The notes beneath the pieces are model-generated. The model ran no database searches. It saw only the letters and a list, made by a program, of their open reading frames with translations, and had not been told where the DNA came from. A DNA stretch of 27,260 nt. It comes from Streptomyces sp. MMG1121 (GTDB lineage Bacteria > Actinomycetota > Actinomycetes > Streptomycetales > Streptomycetaceae). The stretch covers positions 1 to 27,260 of the forward strand of contig NZ_LGDV01000236.1 of the NCBI RefSeq assembly GCF_001280015.1, written 5' to 3'. The stretch's first letter is position 1. Every line of letters starts with the position of its first letter. Both the position numbers and the translations under genes were made by a program. Shown in pieces: positions 1-9,908 of the stretch.

Positions 1-1387
1 CTGGGGCCGCGGCTGGGCCGGGGCAGCCCCCCCCCCCCCCCCCCCGCCGCCCCCGGCCCCCGGGGGCTGGGGCTCCCCCCCGCCGCGGGGTGCGCAGTCG
101 GGCGGACGCCCGCCGGCCGCCGCTCCCGGCCCGGAGCCGGAGCTGTGCCCGCAGTGCCGTACGCCCCGTGAGGGCGGCGCGCCCTTCTGCGAGGAGTGCC
201 GGTGGAACTTCCTGACCAACACGGCCACGTCCTACACCCCGGCCGCCCCGCGCACGCCCCAGCCCCGCGTCGAGCCGCCCCGCTTCCAGCCGCCGAGCGC
301 GACGTACGGCGGCGGTGACGGGTACGAGTACCAGGGCTCACGGCCCTCGCAGATGAACCGGCCCGCCGAGCCGATCCCGTCCTTCGGCAGCGAGCCGTCG
401 GGTCCGACGCCGTTCGGCGCCGACGTCCGGTCCCCGTCGGGCCCGCCGACGACTCCGGGTCCCTCCGGTCCTTCCGGTCCGGCCGGCCCCTCCGGGTTCG
501 GTGGCGGGCAAAGGCAAGGGCAGCGTCCGGGCCCGGGGCAAGGCCAGGGTCAGGGTCAGGGTTTCGGTGGACCCGCCGGTCCGCCGCCCTTCGGTCGTGA
601 CCCCTTCGCTCCCGGTGCCCCCACTTCCCCCGGCCCGCCCCAGGGCGGGCCCGGTGCGCCCGGTTCCCCGGGCTTCGGCGGCGACCCCTCGCGGCCCGTA
701 CCGCCGCCGCCCGGTCCCACCCCGTCCGCCGGTCCCGGTGCCGGCCCCGGCGGTGCCCCGCAGGCGTTCCAGCAGTCCGGACCGCCCGCCCCGCCCGCGT
801 TCCCGCAGACCGGCCGGCCTCCCGCCGGTGGCGGCGAGGGCGACTGGGTGATCTCCCCGCCGTCGTCCGGCAACCCTGCCGAAGGTCCCGCCAGTGACCC
901 GGGCAACGGATACGACTACCCGATGGCGCCCTCCATGCAGCCCGCGCGCGAGACCGCGTTCCCGCCGCGGCCCGCGGGACCGGCCACCTGGACGGCGACC
1001 ATCGGCCCGGACCGCGACTACTTCATGGCGATGATGCAGCGCTCCGGCCCGGAGGCCGCGGGGCTCAACCTGCCCGCGTACTCGCCCGAGCAGCAGCGCG
1101 CGCTCACCGGCAACCAGGTCACCATCGGCCGCCGCCGGCACTCCACCGGCGACACCCCCGACATCGACCTGTCGGTGCCCCCGGAGGATCCGGGCGTCTC
1201 GCACCAGCACGCGGTGCTGGTGCAGCAGCCGAACGGGAGCTGGGCGGTCGTCGACCAGAACTCGACGAACGGCACCACGGTCAACGGCTCCGACGAGCCG
1301 ATCCAGCCGTTCGTACCGGTCCCGTTGCAGGACGGCGACCGGGTGCACGTGGGCGCCTGGACGACGATCACCGTCCGCCGCGGCTGA
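1..1387 (+). CDS. FHA-domain protein with zinc ribbon, 5' end outside window
   Basis: The reading frame is open from base 2, so this is the C-terminal part of a longer protein. Order visible: a polyproline stretch, a four-cysteine zinc ribbon (CPQC at about 150 and CEEC at about 190), roughly 260 residues of Gly/Pro-rich low-complexity sequence, then a C-terminal FHA domain. The FHA domain shows the expected GRR, SHQHA, DQNSTNGTTVNG and L-x-DGDRVHVG elements, the surface that binds phosphothreonine peptides. Proteins of this kind usually sit beside Ser/Thr kinases, PP2C phosphatases or VWA proteins, which would be to the left of this window. The in-frame ATG at 353 lies downstream of the zinc ribbon, so I do not take it as the start. 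A 19-base run of C at 27-45 lies in the frame and makes the sequence before it unreliable. Confidence 0.85.
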   Translation, partial: WGRGWAGAAPPPPPPPPPAPGGWGSPPPRGAQSGGRPPAAAPGPEPELCPQCRTPREGGAPFCEECRWNFLTNTATSYTPAAPRTPQPRVEPPRFQPPSATYGGGDGYEYQGSRPSQMNRPAEPIPSFGSEPSGPTPFGADVRSPSGPPTTPGPSGPSGPAGPSGFGGGQRQGQRPGPGQGQGQGQGFGGPAGPPPFGRDPFAPGAPTSPGPPQGGPGAPGSPGFGGDPSRPVPPPPGPTPSAGPGAGPGGAPQAFQQSGPPAPPAFPQTGRPPAGGGEGDWVISPPSSGNPAEGPASDPGNGYDYPMAPSMQPARETAFPPRPAGPATWTATIGPDRDYFMAMMQRSGPEAAGLNLPAYSPEQQRALTGNQVTIGRRRHSTGDTPDIDLSVPPEDPGVSHQHAVLVQQPNGSWAVVDQNSTNGTTVNGSDEPIQPFVPVPLQDGDRVHVGAWTTITVRRG

Positions 1388-1388
1388 A

Positions 1389-1410
1389 CCGACCGGAACG
1401 AACCGGCCGG
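1389..1410. terminator. Possible shared terminator between convergent genes
   Basis: The 26-base gap between two converging genes holds CCGACCGG and CCGGCCGG arms around a 6-base loop. The stem is imperfect and has no T-run, so the call is weak. Confidence 0.25.
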
Positions 1411-1413
1411 AGG

Positions 1414-2391
1414 TCAGGGCAGGGGCCAGACGTACGGCCCCTGCGGGTCGTCCAGCCACGCCCAGGCCCGCTCGCCGCCGACCGTGACGCCGTAGCGCTC
1501 GCGCTGCGGCCCGCCCTCGCGCTCCCACAGCGCGCAGGCCTCCCACGGATCGAGGGTGCGCCGGGTCAGGGCGAGCAGGAAGCGGAACGTCTCCTGCTCG
1601 CGGACCCGGCCCGGCAGCCCGGCGAGCGACGCCCCCTCCGGCTCGGCCCTGGCCTCGCCGCGCAGCGGTACGAAGTAGGCGGCCGTCGGCAGGAAACGTC
1701 CCTCGGCGTGGACCGGGTCCCGGACGGTGAGGGCCAGCAGGCCGGTGCCCAGCGGGGTCAGGATCCGGGCACCGGGGCGGCACTGGGCGAGCCAGGCACG
1801 CGGGACCGTGAGCAGTGCGCAGGTGGCGATGATCCGGTCGAAACGGGCGCGTTCGGGCACCCCACGCGCGCCGTCGCCGGTCACGACGACCGGACGGTGG
1901 CCGACCGCCTCCAGATGGCGACGGGCCGACTCGGCGATCTCCGGCTCCAGGTCGATCGTGGTGACGAGGTCGTCGTCGCCGAGCCGGTGGGCGAGCAGGG
2001 CCGCGTTGTAGCCGGTGCCGGCGCCGACCTCCAGGACCCGGTCGCCGTCCGCCACGCGCAGCGCGACCAGCATCCGCGCCATCAGGGAGGGCTGGCTGCT
2101 GGAGGAGACCAGCTCGCCGTCGCGCAGCCGGGTGGCCAGCGGGGCGTCCTCGTAGGCGCCGCGCACCCACCGCTCGCGGGCCCGCGGATCGGGGCTCTCG
2201 CCCCAGCGGCGCCGGTAGCCGCCCCGCCCTGCGACGTAGTAGTACGGCACGAAGCGATGCCGGGGCACGGCCGCGAAGGCGTCCCGCCACACCGGGTCCT
2301 CGTGCCAGGCCCCGTCGGCGTCGATCTCCCGCACCAGCGCGGCCCGCGCCTCGGTGGCGAGATCCTCGATCTCCGTGTCGTAGGCGCCCAT
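1414..2391 (-). CDS. PCMT-like SAM-dependent methyltransferase
   Basis: A protein of 325 residues from the ATG at 2391. It resembles protein-L-isoaspartate O-methyltransferase, which repairs isoaspartyl residues using S-adenosylmethionine. Residues about 97-102 read SSSQPS, matching the family's (I)SQP element. Residues about 119-130 read VLEVGAGTGYNA, the SAM-binding motif I, followed by an acidic motif (TIDLEPE). It is longer than classical PCMT (about 210 residues) and carries a C-terminal extension of roughly 100 residues. Actinobacterial relatives of this length may act on other substrates or on peptide precursors, so isoaspartate repair is not certain. A GTG at 2412 in the same frame is an alternative start, with AGGA about 11 bases upstream. 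It diverges from the globin gene and converges on the FHA gene. Confidence 0.8.
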   Translation of the reverse strand: MGAYDTEIEDLATEARAALVREIDADGAWHEDPVWRDAFAAVPRHRFVPYYYVAGRGGYRRRWGESPDPRARERWVRGAYEDAPLATRLRDGELVSSSSQPSLMARMLVALRVADGDRVLEVGAGTGYNAALLAHRLGDDDLVTTIDLEPEIAESARRHLEAVGHRPVVVTGDGARGVPERARFDRIIATCALLTVPRAWLAQCRPGARILTPLGTGLLALTVRDPVHAEGRFLPTAAYFVPLRGEARAEPEGASLAGLPGRVREQETFRFLLALTRRTLDPWEACALWEREGGPQRERYGVTVGGERAWAWLDDPQGPYVWPLP

Positions 2392-2470
2392 GTGTCCACA
2401 GTAGGGGCGCACCGGTACCCGGGGTCCTAAGCCTTGAGTCCTGGGTCACCCCGTCTGAGACGATAGGCGG

Positions 2471-2875
2471 GTGAGAGAGATTCGGCGCGGCACGCTTCAG
2501 GAGCAGACCTTCTACGAGCAGGTCGGCGGGGAGGAGACCTTCCGTCGGCTCGTCCACCGTTTCTACGAGGGAGTCGCCGAGGACCCGCTCCTGCGGCCGA
2601 TGTACCCGGAGGAGGACCTGGGTCCGGCCGAGGAACGGCTGACCCTGTTCCTGATCCAGTACTGGGGCGGCCCCACGACGTACAGCGACAACCGCGGCCA
2701 CCCCCGGCTGCGGATGCGGCACGCGCCGTTCACGGTGGACCGGGCGGCGCACGACGCGTGGCTGAGGCACATGCGGGTGGCCGTCGACGAACTCGGGCTG
2801 TCCGAGGAGCACGAGCGGACGCTGTGGAACTACCTGACGTACGCCGCCCAGTCGATGGTCAACACCCCGGACTGA
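2471..2875 (+). CDS. Group II truncated haemoglobin (GlbO-like)
   Basis: A 134-residue globin of the short 2-on-2 helical fold. Such proteins bind haem and O2/NO and are linked to oxygen sensing, NO or peroxide detoxification in the cytoplasm. Recognisable features: the N-terminal glycine pair (VGGEETF), Tyr32 in FYEGV at the B10 position, YWGGP before the E helix, the very conserved [13 protein letters not shown] block whose His84 is the proximal haem ligand, and Trp97 (G8) typical of group II. The length is normal. The GTG start is preceded directly by GATAGGCGG, with no clearly spaced ribosome-binding site, so a leaderless or near-leaderless message is possible. Its stop lies only 9 bases from the stop of the converging gene. 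Confidence 0.9.
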   Translation: MREIRRGTLQEQTFYEQVGGEETFRRLVHRFYEGVAEDPLLRPMYPEEDLGPAEERLTLFLIQYWGGPTTYSDNRGHPRLRMRHAPFTVDRAAHDAWLRHMRVAVDELGLSEEHERTLWNYLTYAAQSMVNTPD

Positions 2876-2884
2876 GCGGGCGGT

Positions 2885-3562
2885 TCAGCGGACGCTGACG
2901 CCGAGCGGGCCGAGCCCGGACCGGCGTACGGCGACGGAGCCGTAGGGCGTGCGCAGCCGCAGCCACGCCCCCGAGGAGAACAGTCCGGTGTCGGCCGCCC
3001 GCGTGCCCGGTCGCAGGAAGCCCAGCGACTGCGCCGCGTGCACGGCCCGCACCGGCAGCCCGGTGCCGCCGATCTCCCGGGACCAGACGTCCCGCCCGAT
3101 CCGGTCGAGTTCGGCGCGGGTACGGGCGTCCGGCGCCAGTTTCTCCGTACGCGAGCGGAATTCGGCCACCACGGCGGCCACGGTCGCCCGCAGCGCGTCC
3201 GGGGCGGGCAGTCCCGGCTCGGGCCGCCAGCCGCCGCGCGGCGGCAGCACCCCGGCCCACGGCGGTCCGGTGACGGCGGCCGGGACGGCGGCGGTGGCCG
3301 CGCGCTCGTCCACGGACTCCAGCAGCTCACCGGCGGAGACGGTCGCGTCGAGGGTGAGCTCGAGCCCGTCCTCGTACGGCTTCGACAGCCGCACCGCGCG
3401 CACGGCCAGCACCTCGAAGGACGGGGGCCGGCCGAAGACGGCGAGCGCGGTGCCGGCCGCCTGCAGGCGCACCGCGGCTCCACGGTCGTAGTGGAGCAGC
3501 CGGGAGAGGAAGGCGGCGAGGTCGGCCGCCTCGGTCTCGTCGGCGAGGTGCAGCACGGTCAT
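2885..3562 (-). CDS. Conserved unknown protein, third gene of the ettA operon
   Basis: A 225-residue protein that I do not recognise. It starts at the ATG at 3562, which overlaps the TGA of the thioesterase gene as ATGA, so translation is probably coupled. The sequence is soluble and rich in Ala, Arg and Leu, with no signal peptide or membrane segment. The N-terminal half alternates beta-like strands and helices, and the C-terminal half contains a SREIGGTGLPVRAVH segment and ends in a strand-rich, basic tail. I see no catalytic motif. Codon use matches the neighbours. Its place behind ettA and a thioesterase does not give a clear function. Confidence 0.7.
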   Translation of the reverse strand: MTVLHLADETEAADLAAFLSRLLHYDRGAAVRLQAAGTALAVFGRPPSFEVLAVRAVRLSKPYEDGLELTLDATVSAGELLESVDERAATAAVPAAVTGPPWAGVLPPRGGWRPEPGLPAPDALRATVAAVVAEFRSRTEKLAPDARTRAELDRIGRDVWSREIGGTGLPVRAVHAAQSLGFLRPGTRAADTGLFSSGAWLRLRTPYGSVAVRRSGLGPLGVSVR

Positions 3563-3969
3563 GCCGCGACTGCCTCCCCGGCGTCGTCCGCGTACTCCTC
3601 CAGGAAGTCGCGCTCCTCCCGCGTGATCCGCCGGGGCCGCTGGGTCTCGAAGTCGAACGGGACGACCACGGTGCGGGCCTGGACGTAGACGGTGTCCTCG
3701 TCCTTCACCTCGTAGGAGACGGTGAAGGACGCGGCCCGGACGTCCGTGACCCACATCTCGATGTCTACCGGCGTGGGCCGGTGGACGAGCTGGCGGCGGT
3801 AGTCGATCTCATGGCGCGCCACCACGGACCCGTCCTTCGACTCCTTGCCCCGACGGGACAGGAAGTCGATACGGGCCTCCTCCAGATAGCGGAGGAAGAC
3901 CGCGTTGTTGACATGGCCATAGGCGTCCATGTCCGACCAGCGCAACGGGCAGCGGTAGATGTGCCGCAA
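3559..3969 (-). CDS. Acyl-CoA thioesterase, 4HBT hot-dog fold
   Basis: A 136-residue single hot-dog domain. Residues 13-22 read DMDAYGHVNN, the signature of the 4-hydroxybenzoyl-CoA thioesterase group, where the second Asp (Asp15) is the likely catalytic acid. It is followed by the long central helix (FLRYLEEARIDFL). Proteins of this kind hydrolyse acyl-CoA thioesters in the cytoplasm, but the chain specificity cannot be read from sequence. The start is a TTG only 6 bases after the ettA stop, with a GGGG run about 10 bases upstream. The 3' end overlaps the next gene by ATGA. Length is normal for the family. Confidence 0.85.
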   Translation of the reverse strand: MRHIYRCPLRWSDMDAYGHVNNAVFLRYLEEARIDFLSRRGKESKDGSVVARHEIDYRRQLVHRPTPVDIEMWVTDVRAASFTVSYEVKDEDTVYVQARTVVVPFDFETQRPRRITREERDFLEEYADDAGEAVAA

Positions 3970-3975
3970 GATCGA

Positions 3976-5640
<1,665 letters not shown>

Positions 5641-5665
5641 GAGAAACCGTCCGGCAGCTTGAAAT

Positions 5666-5706
5666 CTGGCAGTGGGCAGATACACCCCATCTTGCCTGAC
5701 TGCCAG
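5666..5706 (-). promoter_or_regulatory. Long hairpin in the ettA leader
   Basis: CTGGCAGT (5666-5673) pairs perfectly with ACTGCCAG (5699-5706). Inside it, GCAGAT (5676-5681) pairs with ATCT-T-GC (5689-5695) with one bulged base. The element lies 26 bases upstream of the TTG start on the transcribed strand. A TTAACA about 15 bases upstream of the hairpin could be a -35 element, but no good -10 was found. It could be an attenuator or a control element for translation. Confidence 0.45.
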
Positions 5707-5983
5707 CCCTGGGTGTTAACCCGTTTGGTCCGGGCCGTCTGACCTGGAGTTTCTCCGGTGGCGACGGTAGCTCGTCTGTCACTGTCGGTCGCTGTCGAGT
5801 GGCCTCGGGCACCCTCGCACGGCCCAGGGACGGCCCGGGAGCACGCGTCAGCTGCCGGCCACTCATCGAGCCGGACTCTCATCTGATGGGTCTGGGGGTG
5901 CCAGTGGACCTCACCCTCGGCGGAGGTCCCGAGGGCAGGCACTCCCTCCCGTACGGCATGGCCGTGATCTCGTCGGGTGAGCG
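5707..5983. other. Intergenic region with no gene
   Basis: No reading frame here has the expected third-position GC pattern together with a start and ribosome-binding site. It contains the upstream region of ettA and the 3' flank of the SRPBCC gene. I see nothing else that I can support. Confidence 0.5.
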
Positions 5984-6439
5984 TCAGCTGGAGTCGGTGG
6001 CGTCGGCGCCCTCCAGTAGCGCCTTCAACGCGGCCAGGTCCTTGACGTTCGCCCGCCGCACAGCCGCAGCCATCATCGGAGCGCTCACTTTGGCAAAGCC
6101 GGACGGCTCGCCGCGGTTGCGCAGCGTCATCCGGGTACGGGCAGCGTCCACCGGCTGCCAGGTGTAGGTCGTCTCCATGGGAAACGGCCCCTGCGCGGTG
6201 CGCATCACGAGTCGTTCGGGAGAGCACTCGACGATTTCGTACGTGTAGGTCAGGGTGCGCCCCAGAAACCGGGCGACGAAGTCGAGCTCCGAGCCCGCGG
6301 CGAGCGGCGGCGAGGTCCGCCAACGCACCGAGACGATGTTGGCGTACCAGTGCGGCGCATTGGTCGGATCCCCGGCATAGGCGGCGACCTCCGCACAAGG
6401 ACGGGCGATCACGGTCTCGGTGAGGACGTCGACGGCCAT
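5984..6439 (-). CDS. SRPBCC (START-like) family protein
   Basis: A protein of 151 residues from the ATG at 6439. It has the pattern of a START-like domain: an opening strand (VLTETVIARPCAEVAAYAGD), an early Trp-containing segment (NAPHWYANIVSV), then strands with FVARFLGRTLTYTYEI and METTYTWQPVDAARTRMTLRNRG, and a long C-terminal helix. This fold holds small hydrophobic ligands. Members include polyketide cyclases and many proteins of unknown role, and there is no polyketide gene nearby to suggest a cyclase. A GTG at 6466 is an alternative start with GGAG almost touching it, so the exact start is uncertain. Confidence 0.75.
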   Translation of the reverse strand: MAVDVLTETVIARPCAEVAAYAGDPTNAPHWYANIVSVRWRTSPPLAAGSELDFVARFLGRTLTYTYEIVECSPERLVMRTAQGPFPMETTYTWQPVDAARTRMTLRNRGEPSGFAKVSAPMMAAAVRRANVKDLAALKALLEGADATDSS

Positions 6440-6496
6440 GACGTCAACGCTAGCCCGGCCGCTCACGCTCCGGAGCCCGGCACACGTGCTGCCCGG

Positions 6497-6640
6497 TCAG
6501 CCCTCGACTGACCTTCGCCTCCCGGCAAGGTTCTCCTTGGTCAGGGCCCCGTCGGTACGCAGGGGCTCTCCAGCCGACAGGCGGGCCCTGGCCTCCCGCA
6601 GCTTGGCCTCCGTTGCGGCGGATACTGGTATCAGGCAGCT
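6497..6640 (-). pseudogene. Fragment of a transposon-associated HTH protein
   Basis: The minus strand reads ATEAKLREARARL, then GEPLRTDGALTKENLAGR, then a stop. The second segment resembles the start of the helix-turn-helix region in small actinobacterial proteins found beside site-specific recombinases. The reading frame breaks off just where the recognition helix should begin, and I see no start codon with a ribosome-binding site. Interpreted as gene debris. The family assignment is from memory of similar sequences. Confidence 0.35.
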
Positions 6641-6864
6641 CCCCTTCTTCTCTCCATGCTCGGGTGATGCGCTGTACGTCGGCGCTACCAGGAGGCCCTG
6701 CCGTTATGCCCCGACCGCCGAGAGGTCACCCGAACAGGAACCGTGTTCACCTGATCAAGTCTGCCGAGCGGTAAGCGGATGGCTTCTGAGTCGAGTCAGT
6801 CAACTCGCGAGCACTGTCATGGAGGAGCCGACCCGGAGCGGCAGAGTCCCGCGGTGTTGCAGCG

Positions 6865-7056
6865 TCAGGCGTGTTGTGTGTTGGGCTGGTCGAGTCCGAG
6901 GTCGCGTCGTGGTTGGCCGACCATGGTGGCTGGATCGACGATGCGGTCGAAGTCGGCGGCGGAGACGCCCAGGGCGAGAGCCGCCTCGCGCAGGGTGGTG
7001 CCCTCGTCGTCAGCCTTGTGCGCGATCGTGGACGCCTTGTCGTAGCCGATGGTTGG
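6865..7056 (-). pseudogene. C-terminal remnant of class II fumarase (fumC)
   Basis: About 62 codons on the minus strand match the C-terminal domain of class II fumarate hydratase: [35 protein letters not shown], then MVG close to the stop. In intact enzymes this segment follows the catalytic domain and reads (N)PHIGYDKAA...MVG. Here the match begins abruptly at P-(T)-IGYDK, and the upstream sequence has no fumarase similarity. The catalytic core with its signature loop (GSSxMPxKxN) is absent. It is therefore a truncated remnant. The stretch might be translated from an upstream GTG, but there is no reason to think it functions. Confidence 0.65.
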
Positions 7057-7396
7057 TTCTGCAGTGCTGCCGGCGCGCGCACAGCTGCTGCGGTGCGCGC
7101 GATGCGAGTACGGGTTTGCCGTCCGCGCACTGCAGCGACTGCAGGTGGAGAACATGGCGGACAACGCTGCGACGATCGCCGCGGCGACGAAGCCGGGGTT
7201 CACGATCGAGGCACGTTGCAACGCTCGGCCTGGGTTTATGGCGAATTCCCCGGCGACGTTGTCCTCGGCCTCCTCGCTCACGCGTGGGCTTCCTGGGACA
7301 GGAACCACAGCGGAGCCCGCAGCCGTCCCGGAGCCTGAGGCCCCCGCCCGAAGGTGACGGGGCCGGCGTCGCTCGAAGCTCCGTGACGGGCGCCGG
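7057..7396. other. Non-coding or decayed stretch
   Basis: Frames are open on both strands, but none shows consistent codon bias with a plausible start. A minus-strand frame that could begin at a GTG near 7280 gives a short hydrophobic segment ([14 protein letters not shown]) before running into the fumarase remnant. It may be another relic or may be chance. Confidence 0.35.
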
Positions 7397-8800
7397 TCAG
7401 TCGCCCGGCTGCTCCCGCTTGCGCAGGATCACCAGGACCGCGCCGCCGATGACGACCAGACCGATGGCCGCGCCGGCGATCAGCGGGGTGATCGCGGAGC
7501 CGCCCGTCGCAGCGAGGTCGGTGTCGGGTACCGCGGTGCCGCCCACCGAGGCCGGGCTGGGCTCGTTGTGGGCCTTGGCGGACTGGGCCGTGATCACGCC
7601 CTGGGTCTTGCAGTCGAGGACGCCGGTGAAGCGGTGGCTGAAGCCGTTCGGGCCGGTGATCGTGAAGTCGTAGGCCTGATCCTCCTGGAGCGGCACCGTC
7701 ACCGTGCGGGTGGCGCCCGCCGGGATGGTGTGCTCGGTGCCCATCAGCTCGAAGTCGAAGGGCTTGTCGCCGTTGTTGGACGTGATGATGTCCAGGCCGC
7801 CCTTGACGCAGTTCTTGCGCGCCGAGACCGCCGGTATGGCGCCCTCGGCCGCCCAGGTGGCGCCGGCGGTCGCGGAGACCGTGGACTCGCTCGAGCCGGC
7901 CAGGATCTGGGTCTGGCTGCGGCTGTCGGAGGCGAAGGCCCGGCCCACGGGCACGGTGGTCGACGCCTGCACGGTCAGCTGCGCCGTACCGTCGTCCGCG
8001 TCCTCGGGGATGTCGAAGTAGAGCCGGCTGCCGTTCTTCGCGGAGGTCATCACCTTGCCGGTCTTGTCGATGATCCGCACCCCGGTGGTGGCCGCGTCCG
8101 CCGGCGGGCTGATCGCGACGGCAGCCGCGTTGGTGTGCACGGTCACCGGTCCCAGCACGTCACCGGGCCGGCCGGAGACCGCGGGTGGGTCCAGGGTGAG
8201 CGAGGCCTGCGGTTCGGCGAGGCCGCGGGCGCTCCTCTCCAGATAGTCGGCGAGCTTCTCGGCCTGCGGGTCGACGGCGTCGACCTTCGCGCCGTCGGAG
8301 TAGCGCCAGATGGCCACCTGGGTGCCGGCCGCCGCGTCCTGCTCGGTCAGGCCGCCGGCGCCCGCCTTCCGGGCCAGCGTGGCCAGGTCGTTGACCTGGG
8401 GGTAGGAGTTCTGCAGGATCCAGCGGATCCTGCCGGCGTTCTTGTTGGTGCCCAGCGAGGTGCCGCTCCAGGACGTCTCCTGGTACTGGGTGTCGCGCTG
8501 CGTGGGGTTGTTCAGGTCGACGCAGTACGTCTGCAGGGTGCCGCCGCCGTCGACGGACATCTCGAACAGCCCCGCGGCCACCCGCTGGTCGCCGCCGGCC
8601 TCGTGGACCACGGCCTCGCCGTAGGTCTTCAGGCCGTTGATGGTGGCCGTCGCCCCGCCCTGGGTCTGCGGTGCCTCCTCGGCCACGGCCGTACCGGCGC
8701 CGGACAGCACACCGGCGGCCACGATGCCGGACACCGTCGCGGCGGCGGCCAGCCGGGCCACGGGGGCGGACCGGTGGAACCCAGAGAACGCAGCAACCAC
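7397..8800 (-). CDS. Thioester-domain LAxTG surface protein
   Basis: A 467-residue exported, wall-anchored protein. The start is the GTG at 8800, placed 5-6 bases after AAGGGGA. A further 16 upstream codons are open but lack a ribosome-binding site. Order: signal peptide (cleavage near AVA-EE, residue 40), then a thioester adhesin-like domain with Cys93 in TYCVDL and Gln161 in GTQVAIW. These are the two residues that form the internal Cys-Gln thioester in TQXA/TED domains, which can bond covalently to surface amines. A beta-rich middle follows, then LAATGGS, a hydrophobic helix and a basic tail (RKREQPGD). The LAxTG form is the usual substrate of class E sortases in Streptomyces. The binding target is unknown. 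Confidence 0.85.
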   Translation of the reverse strand: MVAAFSGFHRSAPVARLAAAATVSGIVAAGVLSGAGTAVAEEAPQTQGGATATINGLKTYGEAVVHEAGGDQRVAAGLFEMSVDGGGTLQTYCVDLNNPTQRDTQYQETSWSGTSLGTNKNAGRIRWILQNSYPQVNDLATLARKAGAGGLTEQDAAAGTQVAIWRYSDGAKVDAVDPQAEKLADYLERSARGLAEPQASLTLDPPAVSGRPGDVLGPVTVHTNAAAVAISPPADAATTGVRIIDKTGKVMTSAKNGSRLYFDIPEDADDGTAQLTVQASTTVPVGRAFASDSRSQTQILAGSSESTVSATAGATWAAEGAIPAVSARKNCVKGGLDIITSNNGDKPFDFELMGTEHTIPAGATRTVTVPLQEDQAYDFTITGPNGFSHRFTGVLDCKTQGVITAQSAKAHNEPSPASVGGTAVPDTDLAATGGSAITPLIAGAAIGLVVIGGAVLVILRKREQPGD

Positions 8801-9076
8801 AGAATTCCCCTTCGAGCAGGACCCGTTGGACGTGGGGGACGGTCCCACCAGCAGAATCGGCAGCCCCGAAGGGCATGCCCGGCATCCTATGGATCAGCCG
8901 GAGCCTCTCCCGACGGTCGGATGATCCGATGGCCGATCCGATCCGCAATCGTTATCGCCGGGACCGTCCATGAGCTGGGCATATCGATAAATCAACCGGT
9001 TCGTACGGGCTGTTGGGCCCCGCGCGGTGGCGATCAGGCCCGCCGGTGCCACGGACCGGTTCCGCGTTCGCTGACG

Positions 9077-9556
9077 TCACGTCACCGTGGCGGGTTCCGC
9101 TGCCTGTTGGGCTGCCTGTTGGACCTGCGACGGCTGTTCAGGGTGCGACGTCTCCCAGTTCGGCTCCGGCCTCGCCGGCGTCGGCTGCGCCTCCGGTTTC
9201 GCCGGGCGCTGGAAGGCCGCCGTACCGCGCGACAGATCGTGGCCGATCGCCACGGCGTCGATGTCGGCGGAGGCCCACTGCTGCTGACTCTCGCGCACCT
9301 CCGTGCGCACCTTCAGCCGGCCCTGGACGACGACGGGCTGGCCCACCTCCACCGACGCGGCCACGTTGACCGCGAGCTGCCGGTTGGCCCACACCGTGAA
9401 GAAGTTGGTGTGCCCGTCCGTCCAGACGCTCTTCTCCCGGTCCCAGTAGCGGGAGGTCACCGCCAGCCGGAACCGGGCCGACGGACCCGCCGCCGACTCC
9501 CGGTACACCGGCTGGGTCGCCACGTTGCCCACCACGCAGACGATGGTCTCGTTCAT
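9077..9556 (-). CDS. ssbB: Single-stranded DNA-binding protein SsbB
   Basis: A 159-residue OB-fold protein. It begins MNETIVCVVGNVATQPVYRE and contains the SSB strands FRLAVTSRYWDRE, TNFFTVWANRQLA and VVVQGRLKVRTEVRE. The C-terminal third is disordered and rich in Gln, Pro and Ala. It ends without the acidic D-x-D-x-P-F tip of the housekeeping SsbA. That absence and the genomic position point to the second Streptomyces paralogue SsbB, reported to act in chromosome segregation during sporulation. The ATG at 9556 has GGGGAG and GAGG elements just upstream. The frame extends further upstream without any SSB similarity. Confidence 0.88.
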   Translation of the reverse strand: MNETIVCVVGNVATQPVYRESAAGPSARFRLAVTSRYWDREKSVWTDGHTNFFTVWANRQLAVNVAASVEVGQPVVVQGRLKVRTEVRESQQQWASADIDAVAIGHDLSRGTAAFQRPAKPEAQPTPARPEPNWETSHPEQPSQVQQAAQQAAEPATVT

Positions 9557-9908
9557 GTCCTCGCTCCCCTCCCCCGCCCGGCGTCCTCCGGCCGGCGGGC
9601 ACGCGCACGGGCCCGTCCCGTACGGCTGTGTCCGGCGACCGCGCCACGATCGCCGCGCCCCCAGACTGCCGCCGCCGGGCCGGGCCCGCTGAGCCCTGTG
9701 GACCACCCCCCCGCCTGTGGAAAACCCCGCCCCCCACACGAGTGACGCCCGTCCCCAGCACGGGTAACGCCCGCCCCCCGCCCCTCACTCACACCCCGGA
9801 ACAGGGGGAGACACCGGCTCCCTCAGCCTGGGAACAGCACCGGGAAACCCCCAGGGACACCCCCGGGCGGCGGCCTCCGGCTTCAGGAGCCCCCGAGGCC
9901 CCTGGCCC
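9557..9908. other. ssbB upstream region with two DnaA-box-like sites
   Basis: No gene is supported here. TGTGGACCA (9697-9705) and TGTGGAAAA (9716-9724) each differ by one base from TGTGGACAA, the reverse complement of the Streptomyces DnaA box TTGTCCACA. They share orientation and lie 19 bases apart, about 140-170 bases upstream of ssbB. The rest is C-rich and holds weak dyads after the dynB stop (GGCCTC...GAGGCC at about 9873-9901). Confidence 0.4.

Noticed and set aside
338..2812. 824-residue minus-strand open frame
   Set aside because: It is antisense to the FHA and globin genes and runs out of frame through the methyltransferase. The Arg/Gly-rich translation has no domain and arises from the high GC content.
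7568..9745. 725-residue plus-strand open frame
   Set aside because: Antisense to the thioester protein and ssbB, with no motifs.
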